In this document: positions 1-6,624 of the stretch, one piece after another
Numbering within the stretch: position 1 is the stretch's first letter
How the letters are laid out: each line of letters opens with the position of its first letter
Assembly: GCA_937901745.1 (NCBI GenBank)
Contig: CALGSZ010000159.1
Span: forward strand, 1-9,373
From: an uncultured Chloroflexota bacterium
GTDB taxonomy: Bacteria; Chloroflexota; Chloroflexia; Thermomicrobiales; UBA6265
Reading direction: 5' to 3'
DNA length: 9,373 bases
Program-made: the position numbers and the translations under genes
Notes under the pieces: model-generated
Database searches by the model: none
Told to the model about the DNA's origin: nothing
The model's input: the letters and a program-made list of their open reading frames with translations, nothing else

Positions 1-338
1 AGCACCGGCCGGCGGAGCTCTCAGGTGGCCAGCGGCAACGCGTGACGATTGCCCGTGCGCTGGTCAACGACCCGGCTATCGTCTGGGCAGATGAGCCGAC
101 CGGCGCCCTCGATTCGCAGACGGCCAACGAGATCCTCGATCTGATCCGCGCGCTGAACGAGCGGATCGGCCTGACCGTCGTGATCGTCACGCACGATCCG
201 GCGATCGGCGACCGCTGCGCTCGCATCATCCAGATGCGGGATGGCCAGATCGTCGGCGAGACGTTCGGAGCGCAGGGGATGCTTCGGCAGGAGCGGATCG
301 AGACGCCGGAGTCGCTGGTCGGCGCGCCCCGCGCATAG
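1..338 (+). CDS. ABC transporter ATP-binding protein, C-terminal part (LolD/MacB-type), truncated by window start
   Basis: This is the ATP-hydrolysing subunit of an ABC exporter that works with the FtsX-type permease directly downstream. The frame is open from base 3 and ends at TAG 336-338; the N-terminal half (Walker A, Q-loop) lies outside the window. What remains shows, in order, the ABC signature LSGGQRQRV (bases 18-44), Walker B with its catalytic glutamate and D-loop (IVWADEPTGALDS, bases 78-116) and the H-loop histidine in VIVTHDP (bases 181-201). ADEPTGALDS is typical of the LolD/MacB/FtsE subfamily, which drives lipoprotein, peptide or antibiotic export by mechanotransmission. An internal GTG at 42 lies inside the signature motif and is not a real start. 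The stop is 27 bases before the next start, so the two genes are very likely one transcript. Family confidence is high; the substrate is unknown. Confidence 0.95.
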   Translation, partial: HRPAELSGGQRQRVTIARALVNDPAIVWADEPTGALDSQTANEILDLIRALNERIGLTVVIVTHDPAIGDRCARIIQMRDGQIVGETFGAQGMLRQERIETPESLVGAPRA

Positions 339-365
339 TCCGGCGGGGGGATTAGGAGCCAACCA

Positions 366-3300
366 ATGACCGAAATATTTGGCGTACCGATGACGACCAT
401 CATGGTCGTCTTGCTCGTCCTGCTGTCTCTCTGCTTGCTTTCGGTCGCGTGGGTGGCGTGGCGGCGGCCGGTCGTCTTCAAGCTCGGGGTGCGGAACATC
501 CCGCGACGAAAGGCCCAGACGATCCTGATTGTCGTCGGCCTGATGCTCTCGACGCTGATCATCGCCGCCGCGCTCGGCACTGGCGACACGATCGATCACT
601 CCGCGACCGCGGAGACCTATCGCAGCCTCGGCGCGACCGATGAGCTGGTCGTGGCCAGTCGTCAGGAAGACGGCGAAGGCTCGATCGTGACCGCCATCAA
701 TGAGCGCTCCCGGATCCCAGCGGACATGGTGCAGCAGATCGAGGAGCACTTCGAGGGGACGGGCCTGATTGATGGCCTGATGCCCGTCCTGATCGAGATG
801 GTGCCGGCCGCGCTGATCGAAGGCGATGTGACGGACGCGAACCTGATGCAGCTCGTCATGGAGGGCCGGATCATCCAGGCCGAGCCGTCGGTCTACATCG
901 TCGGCATTGACGCGCCACGCGTGCCCGAGTTTGGTGGTTTGAGCGACGTCGATGGAAACGAGATCGACTTCGCGGCGCTGGCCGACGACGAGGTCATCAT
1001 CAGCGAGGACCTCGCCGACAAGCTCGGCGCGAAGGTGGGAGATACTCTCGGCTTCACGTTCAACAATCAGCCGCAGTTCCTGAAGGTCAAGGCGATCGCC
1101 GCCGATTCGCCGCTGAGCGGCCGCTTCGATCCGGCCACGCCCGGAATGGCGGTCAGGCTCGACTGGCTACAGCGAGTGACTGGCCAGGAGGGGCAGCTGA
1201 CCGCGATCGCGGTCTCCAACACCGGCGACGTCCGCTCCGGCATGGACCTCACCGATCAAGTTGAGGCCGGGTTGAAGGAGCTGTTCGCCGGGCAGCCGAT
1301 CGGTATCCATCCGATCAAGCAGGAATCGATCGACCTGGCCAAGCAGTTCGCAAGCATCTTCACGACCTTCTTCATCGTCTTCGGGCTCTTCTCGATCGCG
1401 GTGGGCATCCTGCTGATCGTCATGATCTTCACCATGCTCGCCGCCGAGCGCCGCTCCGAGATGGGCATGGCGCGCGCGGTCGGCCAGCAGCGCCGCCAGC
1501 TCATTCAGCAATTCGTCGCCGAGGGCACGATGTACGCCTTGCTGGCGGGGCTCGTCGGCGCGGCGCTCGGCGTCGGCGCGGCCTACGCGATCGGCTTCGC
1601 CTTCAACTCGCTCTTCGGCGACTTCTTCAACGTCGAGCCGCATGTGACGCCGCGCAGCATGCTCGTGGCGTACTGCCTGGGTGTGGTCATCACCTTCATC
1701 GCGGTCGTTGGCTCGTCCTGGCGGATCAGCCGGCTCAACATCGTCGCCGCGGTGCGGGACATTCCGGACGTCACCAGCCCGCGGCGCAAGCGCAGCACCA
1801 TCGTCTGGGGCGTGATTCTCCTCGTCATCGGCGCGCTGGCGACGCTGGCCGGCGCGAGCAGCGACGCCGCGTTCCCGTTCTATCTCGGCATGAGCTTGAT
1901 GCCGTTCGGAATCGCGCTCATCCTGCGCTACTTCGGCGCGCCAAGCCGGCCGCTGTTCAGCATCGTCGGCCTCGCGATCGTCGTGCTCTGGCTGCTGCCA
2001 GATGACATCTCGACCCGGCTGTTCGGTGAGCTGAGCGGCGATATCGAGATGTTCTTCCTCTCCGGCATCATGATGGTCACCGGCGCGACGATCCTGATCG
2101 TCCAGAACCTCGACTGGCTCCTCGCCGGCCTGACCGCCATCGGCGGGCTCTTCCGCTCGAAACTGCCGGCCGTGCGCACCGCCGTCGCGTTCCCCGGCGC
2201 CGCCAAGGGGCGAACCGGGATGGCGATCGCGATGTTCAGCCTGATCGTCTTCTCGCTCGTCATGTTCGCCACGATCAACGAGAACTTCGTCAACATCTTC
2301 CTCGGCGACGAGGCGAACGCGGGCTGGCACATTCGGGCGGACCAAGCGCAGACGAACCCGATCGGCGAAACGTCGCGCTTCTTGGAGATGCTTGACGAGC
2401 GCGGCGTGCCGACCGGCGACTTCATTGACGTGGCCGGGAAGGCGACGGGGAACTTCGAGGTCAATATGCGTCGCCCGGGCGAAGAGGAGTGGCGCACCTA
2501 TGCCCTCCGCGGCATGGATGAGGGCTTCATTGACGGGACGACGTGGTCATTCGAGCAGCGAGCGACTGGCTACGAGAGCGATGAGGCGATCATTGAGGCG
2601 TTGAAGACGGAGCCGGACGCCGTCGTCATTGACCAGTTCGCGCTCGCGGCGGCGGGCGATTTCGGGGCGGATCCGGAGGCGTTCCGGCTCGACGACCCGG
2701 ACGGTGACGGACCGGAGCAGGCGCTGACGTCCTCGGACAAGACGTTCGATCCAATCAAAGTCGAGATCCAAGCTAGCGACGGCTCGATCGCGACCGTCCG
2801 GATCATCGGCGTGATCGATCCGGAGCTCTCCACCCTCTTCGGAATGTTCGGGCGCGAGGATCTCGTCCGCTCGATCCTGTCCCAGCCCGCCTTCACGTCC
2901 TACTACCTCCGGGTGAAGGACGAGGGGCAGGCGACTGAACGGGCGCGGGAGATCGAGCGCGCGCTGCTGATCAACGGCGTGCAGGCGACCTCGATCGCCG
3001 ACGAGCTGAAGGAGCAGCAGCGGCAGAGCTCTGGCTTCCTCTACCTCCTCCAGGGCTTCATGGGGCTCGGCTTGATCGTCGGGATCGCGGCGGTCGGCGT
3101 CATCTCGTTCCGGTCGGTTGTCGAGCGTCGGCAGCAGATTGGCGTGCTGCGAGCAATCGGCTTCCAGCGATCGCTCGTCTCCCTTTCCTTCATGATCGAG
3201 ACGCTCTTCATCGTCAGCCTGGGCGTGCTTTCGGGCGCGGTGCTCGGGTTGATCCTGGCGCGCAATTTGTTCGCCTCCGACGATTTCTCGCCTTCCGAGT

Positions 3301-3437
3301 CGGTTGACTTCGTCATCCCTTGGGGCATCATTGTCGCGATTGTGCTTGTGGCGATCGTGGCGGCGCTGGTGATGACGATCATTCCGGCGCGGCAGGCGGC
3401 GCGATTGGCTCCGGCCGAGGCGCTGCGCTACGAATGA
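366..3437 (+). CDS. ABC transporter permease with two FtsX domains (1023 aa)
   Basis: Membrane subunit of the exporter whose ATPase is encoded just upstream. ATG 366 has an AGGAG ribosome binding site at 354-358. An N-terminal hydrophobic segment (residues about 9-31) and a second at about 50-72 precede an extracytoplasmic domain resembling the MacB periplasmic core (about 73-325). The first FtsX-type membrane domain follows (about 330-465, with AAERRSEMGMARAVG after its first helix), then about four further hydrophobic segments (480-585) and one at 620-640. A second extracytoplasmic domain (about 640-885) leads to the second FtsX domain (about 893-1023), with VERRQQIGVLRAIG and the usual ending ARLAPAEALRYE. 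The duplicated layout of large fused FtsX/MacB-like permeases fits, so one polypeptide may supply both membrane halves. No adaptor protein or outer-membrane partner is in view. Export of a hydrophobic molecule or lipoprotein handling is inferred from family only. Confidence 0.93.
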   Translation: MTEIFGVPMTTIMVVLLVLLSLCLLSVAWVAWRRPVVFKLGVRNIPRRKAQTILIVVGLMLSTLIIAAALGTGDTIDHSATAETYRSLGATDELVVASRQEDGEGSIVTAINERSRIPADMVQQIEEHFEGTGLIDGLMPVLIEMVPAALIEGDVTDANLMQLVMEGRIIQAEPSVYIVGIDAPRVPEFGGLSDVDGNEIDFAALADDEVIISEDLADKLGAKVGDTLGFTFNNQPQFLKVKAIAADSPLSGRFDPATPGMAVRLDWLQRVTGQEGQLTAIAVSNTGDVRSGMDLTDQVEAGLKELFAGQPIGIHPIKQESIDLAKQFASIFTTFFIVFGLFSIAVGILLIVMIFTMLAAERRSEMGMARAVGQQRRQLIQQFVAEGTMYALLAGLVGAALGVGAAYAIGFAFNSLFGDFFNVEPHVTPRSMLVAYCLGVVITFIAVVGSSWRISRLNIVAAVRDIPDVTSPRRKRSTIVWGVILLVIGALATLAGASSDAAFPFYLGMSLMPFGIALILRYFGAPSRPLFSIVGLAIVVLWLLPDDISTRLFGELSGDIEMFFLSGIMMVTGATILIVQNLDWLLAGLTAIGGLFRSKLPAVRTAVAFPGAAKGRTGMAIAMFSLIVFSLVMFATINENFVNIFLGDEANAGWHIRADQAQTNPIGETSRFLEMLDERGVPTGDFIDVAGKATGNFEVNMRRPGEEEWRTYALRGMDEGFIDGTTWSFEQRATGYESDEAIIEALKTEPDAVVIDQFALAAAGDFGADPEAFRLDDPDGDGPEQALTSSDKTFDPIKVEIQASDGSIATVRIIGVIDPELSTLFGMFGREDLVRSILSQPAFTSYYLRVKDEGQATERAREIERALLINGVQATSIADELKEQQRQSSGFLYLLQGFMGLGLIVGIAAVGVISFRSVVERRQQIGVLRAIGFQRSLVSLSFMIETLFIVSLGVLSGAVLGLILARNLFASDDFSPSESVDFVIPWGIIVAIVLVAIVAALVMTIIPARQAARLAPAEALRYE

Positions 3438-3457
3438 CGCCTTGAGGGAGGGGCGGC

Positions 3458-3853
3458 GTGAAGAAGGGCGGGGTGCTCAACCACCGGCTGTCCGAGGTCA
3501 TCGCGACGATGGGCCATACGGATTTCCTTGTCTTGGCCGATGCTGGGCTGCCGGTGCCGAAGGGAGTGGAGCGGATCGATCTGGCGGTGTCCGCCGGCAT
3601 CCCGGCGCTGCTCGACGTGGCGCGGGCGGTCGCGGGCGAGCTTCAAGTGGAGCGGCTCATCGTGGCGACGGAGCTGACCGGGCGCAATCCCGCGCTCGCC
3701 GATGCGATCGCTGGTCTCTTCCCAGGGGCGACGGTCGACCGCGTGCCGCACGAGGACTTCAAGGCGCTGACGACGAAGGCGCGCGCAGTCGTCCGGACCG
3801 GGGAATGCACCCCGTACGCAAATGTCATCCTGGTGAGCGGCGTTACCTTCTGA
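3458..3853 (+). CDS. rbsD: D-ribose pyranase RbsD
   Basis: RbsD/FucU-family mutarotase that interconverts the pyranose and furanose forms of D-ribose in the cytoplasm, feeding ribokinase. The start is GTG 3458 behind GGGAGGGG (3446-3453). The 131-residue product opens MKKGGVLN and ends GECTPYANVILVSGVTF, both near-diagnostic of RbsD. Known sugar-binding/catalytic positions of Bacillus RbsD are present at matching numbers: His20 (GHTD), Asp28 (ADAGLP), His98 (PHEDF), Tyr120 and Asn122 (PYANVIL). The length equals that of the Bacillus protein. It begins 20 bases after the permease stop and is probably co-transcribed with the exporter. This is odd: rbsD normally sits with rbsA/C/B/K, and no ribose transporter or ribokinase is in the window. 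The ABC genes here are exporter type, not the RbsABC importer, so a direct functional link is doubtful. Confidence 0.94.
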   Translation: MKKGGVLNHRLSEVIATMGHTDFLVLADAGLPVPKGVERIDLAVSAGIPALLDVARAVAGELQVERLIVATELTGRNPALADAIAGLFPGATVDRVPHEDFKALTTKARAVVRTGECTPYANVILVSGVTF

Positions 3854-3936
3854 CGCTTGGCCATTGAGAACCGCGCGACCGTGCATGGCGTAGGCGAAGA
3901 TGACTGGCGAAGTGGCGCGGATAGGAGGGTTCGACG

Positions 3937-4956
3937 ATGAAGCTGACACGCCGCCGAGTCATCGCCGGAGTCGTTGGCGGGATGGGCGCGATGTCCGTCC
4001 CGGCCGCGCGCCGGACACTTGCCCAAACGCCGGAGACCGGCGAGGGCGAGTGCCACGCCATGACGACGTTTCGCGTGCCGGGCCGGGATCACCCGCACGA
4101 CGTCGCTCCCGCCGCCGATGGTCGCCGAGTCTGGTATTCCGGGCAGGGGAGCGGCGTCGCGGGGCTGCTCGACCCGGAGATCGATCAAGTCGAGATGATC
4201 CCGCTCGGGGAGGGCTCCGCGCCGCACGGCGTCATCGTCGGGCCGGATGAGGCGGCCTGGCTCACCGACGGCGGGCTGAATGCGATCGTGCGCGTCGATG
4301 CCGAGAGCTTCGAGGTGACGACCTTCCCGCTGGACGGGCCGAACGCCAATCTGAACACCGCCACCTTCGACCACGACGGGATGCTCTGGTTCACCGGGCA
4401 GAACGGCATCGTGGGGCGGCTCGATCCGGAGAGCGGGGAGATCGTGATACAGGAGGCGCCCGGCGGTCGGGGCCCGTACGGCATCACGACGACGCCGGAA
4501 GGAGACGTCTGGTACTCCTCCTTGGCTGGCAGCTACATCGGCCGGCTCTCCTTCGCGGACGGCGCGATCTCCGTGGAGGTTGTCGAGCCGCCGACGGTTG
4601 GCGCGGGCTGCCGGCGGGTTTGGAGCGATTCGCAAGGCGTGCTCTGGATCAGTGAGTGGAATGCGGGTCAGGTCGGCCGCTACGATCCACGAACGGGGGA
4701 GTGGAACGAGTGGCGCCTGCCTGGCGAGCAACCGCGGGCGTACGCGGTCTACGTTGATGAGCACGATGCGGTCTGGCTGAGCGATTTCGGCGCCAACGCG
4801 CTGGTGCGCTTCGATCCGGAGCGGGAGGCGTTTGACGTTCTGCCGCTGCCTGACCCGAACGCCAACGTGCGCCAGTTGCTCGGCCGAGAGGGCGAGGTCT
4901 GGGGCGCGGAGTCGGGCGCGGCCAAGCTCATCCGCGTCAGCACGGGCTGCGCGTAG
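3937..4956 (+). CDS. Tat-exported beta-propeller protein, virginiamycin B lyase (Vgb)/NHL-like
   Basis: Secreted beta-propeller of 339 residues. ATG 3937 follows a strong AGGAGGG (3923-3929) with 7-base spacing. The N-terminus is a twin-arginine signal: TRRRVIAG (residues 4-11), a short hydrophobic stretch to about 24 and a likely cleavage near residue 29 (TLA-Q). The mature part is built of about six to seven repeats of roughly 42 residues with the Vgb/streptogramin-lyase pattern, for example PHGVIVGPDEAAWLTD, PYGITTTPEGDVWYSS and AYAVYVDEHDAVWLSD, each followed by a turn like IGRLDPESGE. In true Vgb the last blade carries E-P-H-G with the catalytic His270 and a metal-binding Glu, plus a second Glu in the next strand. 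Here the equivalent stretch reads NVRQL, so His appears replaced by Arg and the first Glu by Asn, while the second Glu survives (GAESG). This alignment is by eye. I therefore call fold and export, not antibiotic lyase activity. Mature cysteines occur near 39, 205 and 338. Confidence 0.85.
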   Translation: MKLTRRRVIAGVVGGMGAMSVPAARRTLAQTPETGEGECHAMTTFRVPGRDHPHDVAPAADGRRVWYSGQGSGVAGLLDPEIDQVEMIPLGEGSAPHGVIVGPDEAAWLTDGGLNAIVRVDAESFEVTTFPLDGPNANLNTATFDHDGMLWFTGQNGIVGRLDPESGEIVIQEAPGGRGPYGITTTPEGDVWYSSLAGSYIGRLSFADGAISVEVVEPPTVGAGCRRVWSDSQGVLWISEWNAGQVGRYDPRTGEWNEWRLPGEQPRAYAVYVDEHDAVWLSDFGANALVRFDPEREAFDVLPLPDPNANVRQLLGREGEVWGAESGAAKLIRVSTGCA

Positions 4957-4992
4957 CGCGCATCCGGATCGCATCGCTCATCGTATCTTGTG

Positions 4993-5013
4993 GCCGGGAA
5001 GGGGCTTTCCGGC
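4993..5013 (+). other. Stem-loop after the propeller gene
   Basis: An 8-base-pair stem (GCCGGGAA pairing with TTTCCGGC, one G-T pair) closes a 5-base loop 37 bases after the stop at 4956. It is placed where a terminator could be, but no T-run follows on the plus strand (the next bases are GACTGATACA), so intrinsic termination is not supported. It could stabilise the 3' end of the mRNA or be incidental in GC-rich DNA. Confidence 0.4.
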
Positions 5014-5030
5014 GACTGATACATATGAAT

Positions 5031-5049
5031 CCTGCTACTATGCAGCAGG
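5031..5049 (+). promoter_or_regulatory. Candidate extended -10 promoter with overlapping dyad, upstream of pyk
   Basis: TGCTACTAT at 5033-5041 fits an extended -10 element (TGn followed by TACTAT, four of six matches to TATAAT). No good -35 lies 16-19 bases upstream, as extended -10 promoters can tolerate. A perfect 6-base inverted repeat, CCTGCT (5031-5036) and AGCAGG (5044-5049) with a 7-base centre, straddles the element. It could be an operator for a repressor or, if transcribed, a small hairpin. Transcription would start near 5048 and leave a leader of about 115 bases before pyk. Inference from sequence only. Confidence 0.35.
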
Positions 5050-5071
5050 GAGAGAGGCTGGCTGTGCGGGG

Positions 5072-5095
5072 CACGCTGGGTCTTGCGCCCGCGTG
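5072..5095 (+). other. Stem-loop in the presumed pyk leader
   Basis: CACGC (5072-5076) pairs with GCGTG (5091-5095); after a bulged T, GGG (5078-5080) pairs with CCC (5088-5090) around a 7-base loop. This gives eight G/C-rich pairs in the presumed 5' leader of pyk, 67 bases before the start codon. No known riboswitch consensus is recognisable. It could modulate translation or mRNA stability, or be incidental. Confidence 0.3.
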
Positions 5096-5162
5096 ACGGA
5101 GCGCTCGCGGCACCCCGGCCGCATGTGAGCGCATTGCACCACCAATCGGGAACGAGGGTCTC

Positions 5163-6611
5163 GTGGCAACCGAACGACGGGTCAAAATCGTTGCGACGCT
5201 CGGGCCGGCGACGAGCGGGCGCGACCGCCTGCGTGAGCTGATCCAGGCGGGCGCGGATATGGTCCGCATCAACGCCGCTCACGGTACCCCGGAGGAGCGG
5301 GCGCGAATGATCGAGGACGTTCGCGCCGCTGCCGCCGAGCTCGGCAAGTACATTCCGATCCTTCTCGATCTGCGCGGTCTGAAGATCCGAACCGGTCCGC
5401 TGGCGAACGACGAGCCCGTCCCGTGCGCCCGCGGCAGTGAAGTCGAAGTCATTCCGGAGCCGATACCTTCGAGTCCGGGACGGATCGGCATTGACTATCC
5501 CAACCTGCTGGACGTCATTGGTCCCGGCTCTCGTATCCTCATCTCCGACGGCTTGATCGAGCTTCTCGTCGATCGCATTGAGTCGGAGCGGGCGGTTTGT
5601 CATGTCGGCCGGGGCGGTCTGCTCCTCGGCCGGCAGGGCGTCACGTTGCCCGGCGCCGCGATCGTCGGCGGGGCGCTGACGCCGGCGGACCGAGAGGATG
5701 TCGCCTTCGCCGTTGCCCACGGCGTCGACTTCCTCGGACTCAGCTTCATCAACGACGCGAGCGATCTCGTGCTGGCGCGGGGCGTGGCGGCCGCGTATGG
5801 CCCCAACCCGCCGGCGCTCATCGCGAAGATCGAGCGCCCGGACGCGCTGCACAACGTGCGAGACATCGCGGCGCAGGCCGATGGCCTGATGGTGGCGCGC
5901 GGTGATCTCGGCGTCCAACTGCCGCCGGAGCGGGTGCCTCGCGCGCAGAAGAACATCATCTCGGTCGCCAATCATCTCGGCGTCCCGGTCATCACGGCGA
6001 CGCAGATGCTCGAGTCGATGATCACCCAGCCGATGGCGACGCGAGCCGAGACGAACGACGTCGCCAACGCGGTCTGGGACGGCACCGACGCGGTGATGCT
6101 CTCCGCCGAGACGGCGGTCGGCCGCTATCCGATCGAGGCGGTCGAGACGATGGTGCGGATCATCCTGGAGGTCGAGCGAGACGGGCCGATCCGGACCGCC
6201 GCTTCGGCGGAACCACTGCCGACCGGGCGGGATGTCAGCCTGGCGTTCGCGGACGCGATCGCGCGGGCGACGTTCGCGCTGGCCGAGACGGCCCCGGCGG
6301 AGCACATCGTCGTCTTCACGCTGACGGGAGCCGCGGCGCGCCGGATCGCCAAGTACCGCCCGCGTCCGCCGATCATCGCGGTCACGACGTCCGATGCCAC
6401 GGCGCGCCGCCTGAACATGGTCTGGGGCATGCGCGCGATCGTCGTCCCGCTGGAGACGGATCCAGACACGATGTTCCGCATCGCTGGTAAGGCGATCATC
6501 GAGGCGGGTCTGGCGCAACCGGACGAATACGCGCTGATCGTCGGCTCGCTGCCGATGATGAAGGTGGCCGGACGGACCAACTTGGTCCACGTCCGCAAGC
6601 TCGGCACCTAG
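5163..6611 (+). CDS. pyk: Pyruvate kinase, lysine-type (apparently K+-independent)
   Basis: Transfers phosphate from phosphoenolpyruvate to ADP, the last step of glycolysis, in the cytoplasm. Start GTG 5163 follows GAGGG (5154-5158); 482 residues is the usual length. The N-terminal strand VKIVATLGPA and barrel domain are complete, with a B-domain insertion at about 79-160 and a C-terminal domain at about 340-482. Catalytic landmarks: Arg35, Lys222 and Glu224 in AKIERPDAL, Asp248 in ARGDLGV, Thr280 in TATQMLESM, and DGTDAVMLSAETA. Two sites are unusual. The near-universal N-F-S-H-G is N37-A-A-H-G, losing the serine that ligates K+. The usual D-T-K-G-P-E-I-R is D69-L-R-G-L-K-I-R. Leu, Arg and Lys there match the set described for K+-independent enzymes, but Leu in place of the following Pro is atypical. 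It ends 13 bases before the convergent kinase-like gene. The family call is firm; altered cation dependence is inference. Confidence 0.95.
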   Translation: MATERRVKIVATLGPATSGRDRLRELIQAGADMVRINAAHGTPEERARMIEDVRAAAAELGKYIPILLDLRGLKIRTGPLANDEPVPCARGSEVEVIPEPIPSSPGRIGIDYPNLLDVIGPGSRILISDGLIELLVDRIESERAVCHVGRGGLLLGRQGVTLPGAAIVGGALTPADREDVAFAVAHGVDFLGLSFINDASDLVLARGVAAAYGPNPPALIAKIERPDALHNVRDIAAQADGLMVARGDLGVQLPPERVPRAQKNIISVANHLGVPVITATQMLESMITQPMATRAETNDVANAVWDGTDAVMLSAETAVGRYPIEAVETMVRIILEVERDGPIRTAASAEPLPTGRDVSLAFADAIARATFALAETAPAEHIVVFTLTGAAARRIAKYRPRPPIIAVTTSDATARRLNMVWGMRAIVVPLETDPDTMFRIAGKAIIEAGLAQPDEYALIVGSLPMMKVAGRTNLVHVRKLGT

Positions 6612-6624
6612 CGAGGGGGCAACC

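Noticed and set aside
42..338. GTG 42 as the start of a small complete ATPase-like gene
   Set aside because: The frame is open upstream to the window edge and codes for the ABC signature (LSGGQRQ) immediately before it, so this is a truncated larger gene.
3937..4956. Naming the propeller protein a streptogramin resistance lyase (vgb)
   Set aside because: The last-blade catalytic His and one metal-ligand Glu appear absent and the protein is exported; only the fold relationship is supported.
4749..6590. 613-residue open frame on the minus strand opposite pyk, and similar long frames at 3643-4974 and 1167-2345 (minus)
   Set aside because: They lie opposite genes with clear family motifs. Their products are Arg/Asp/His-rich shadows typical of the complementary frame in GC-rich DNA, with no domain pattern.
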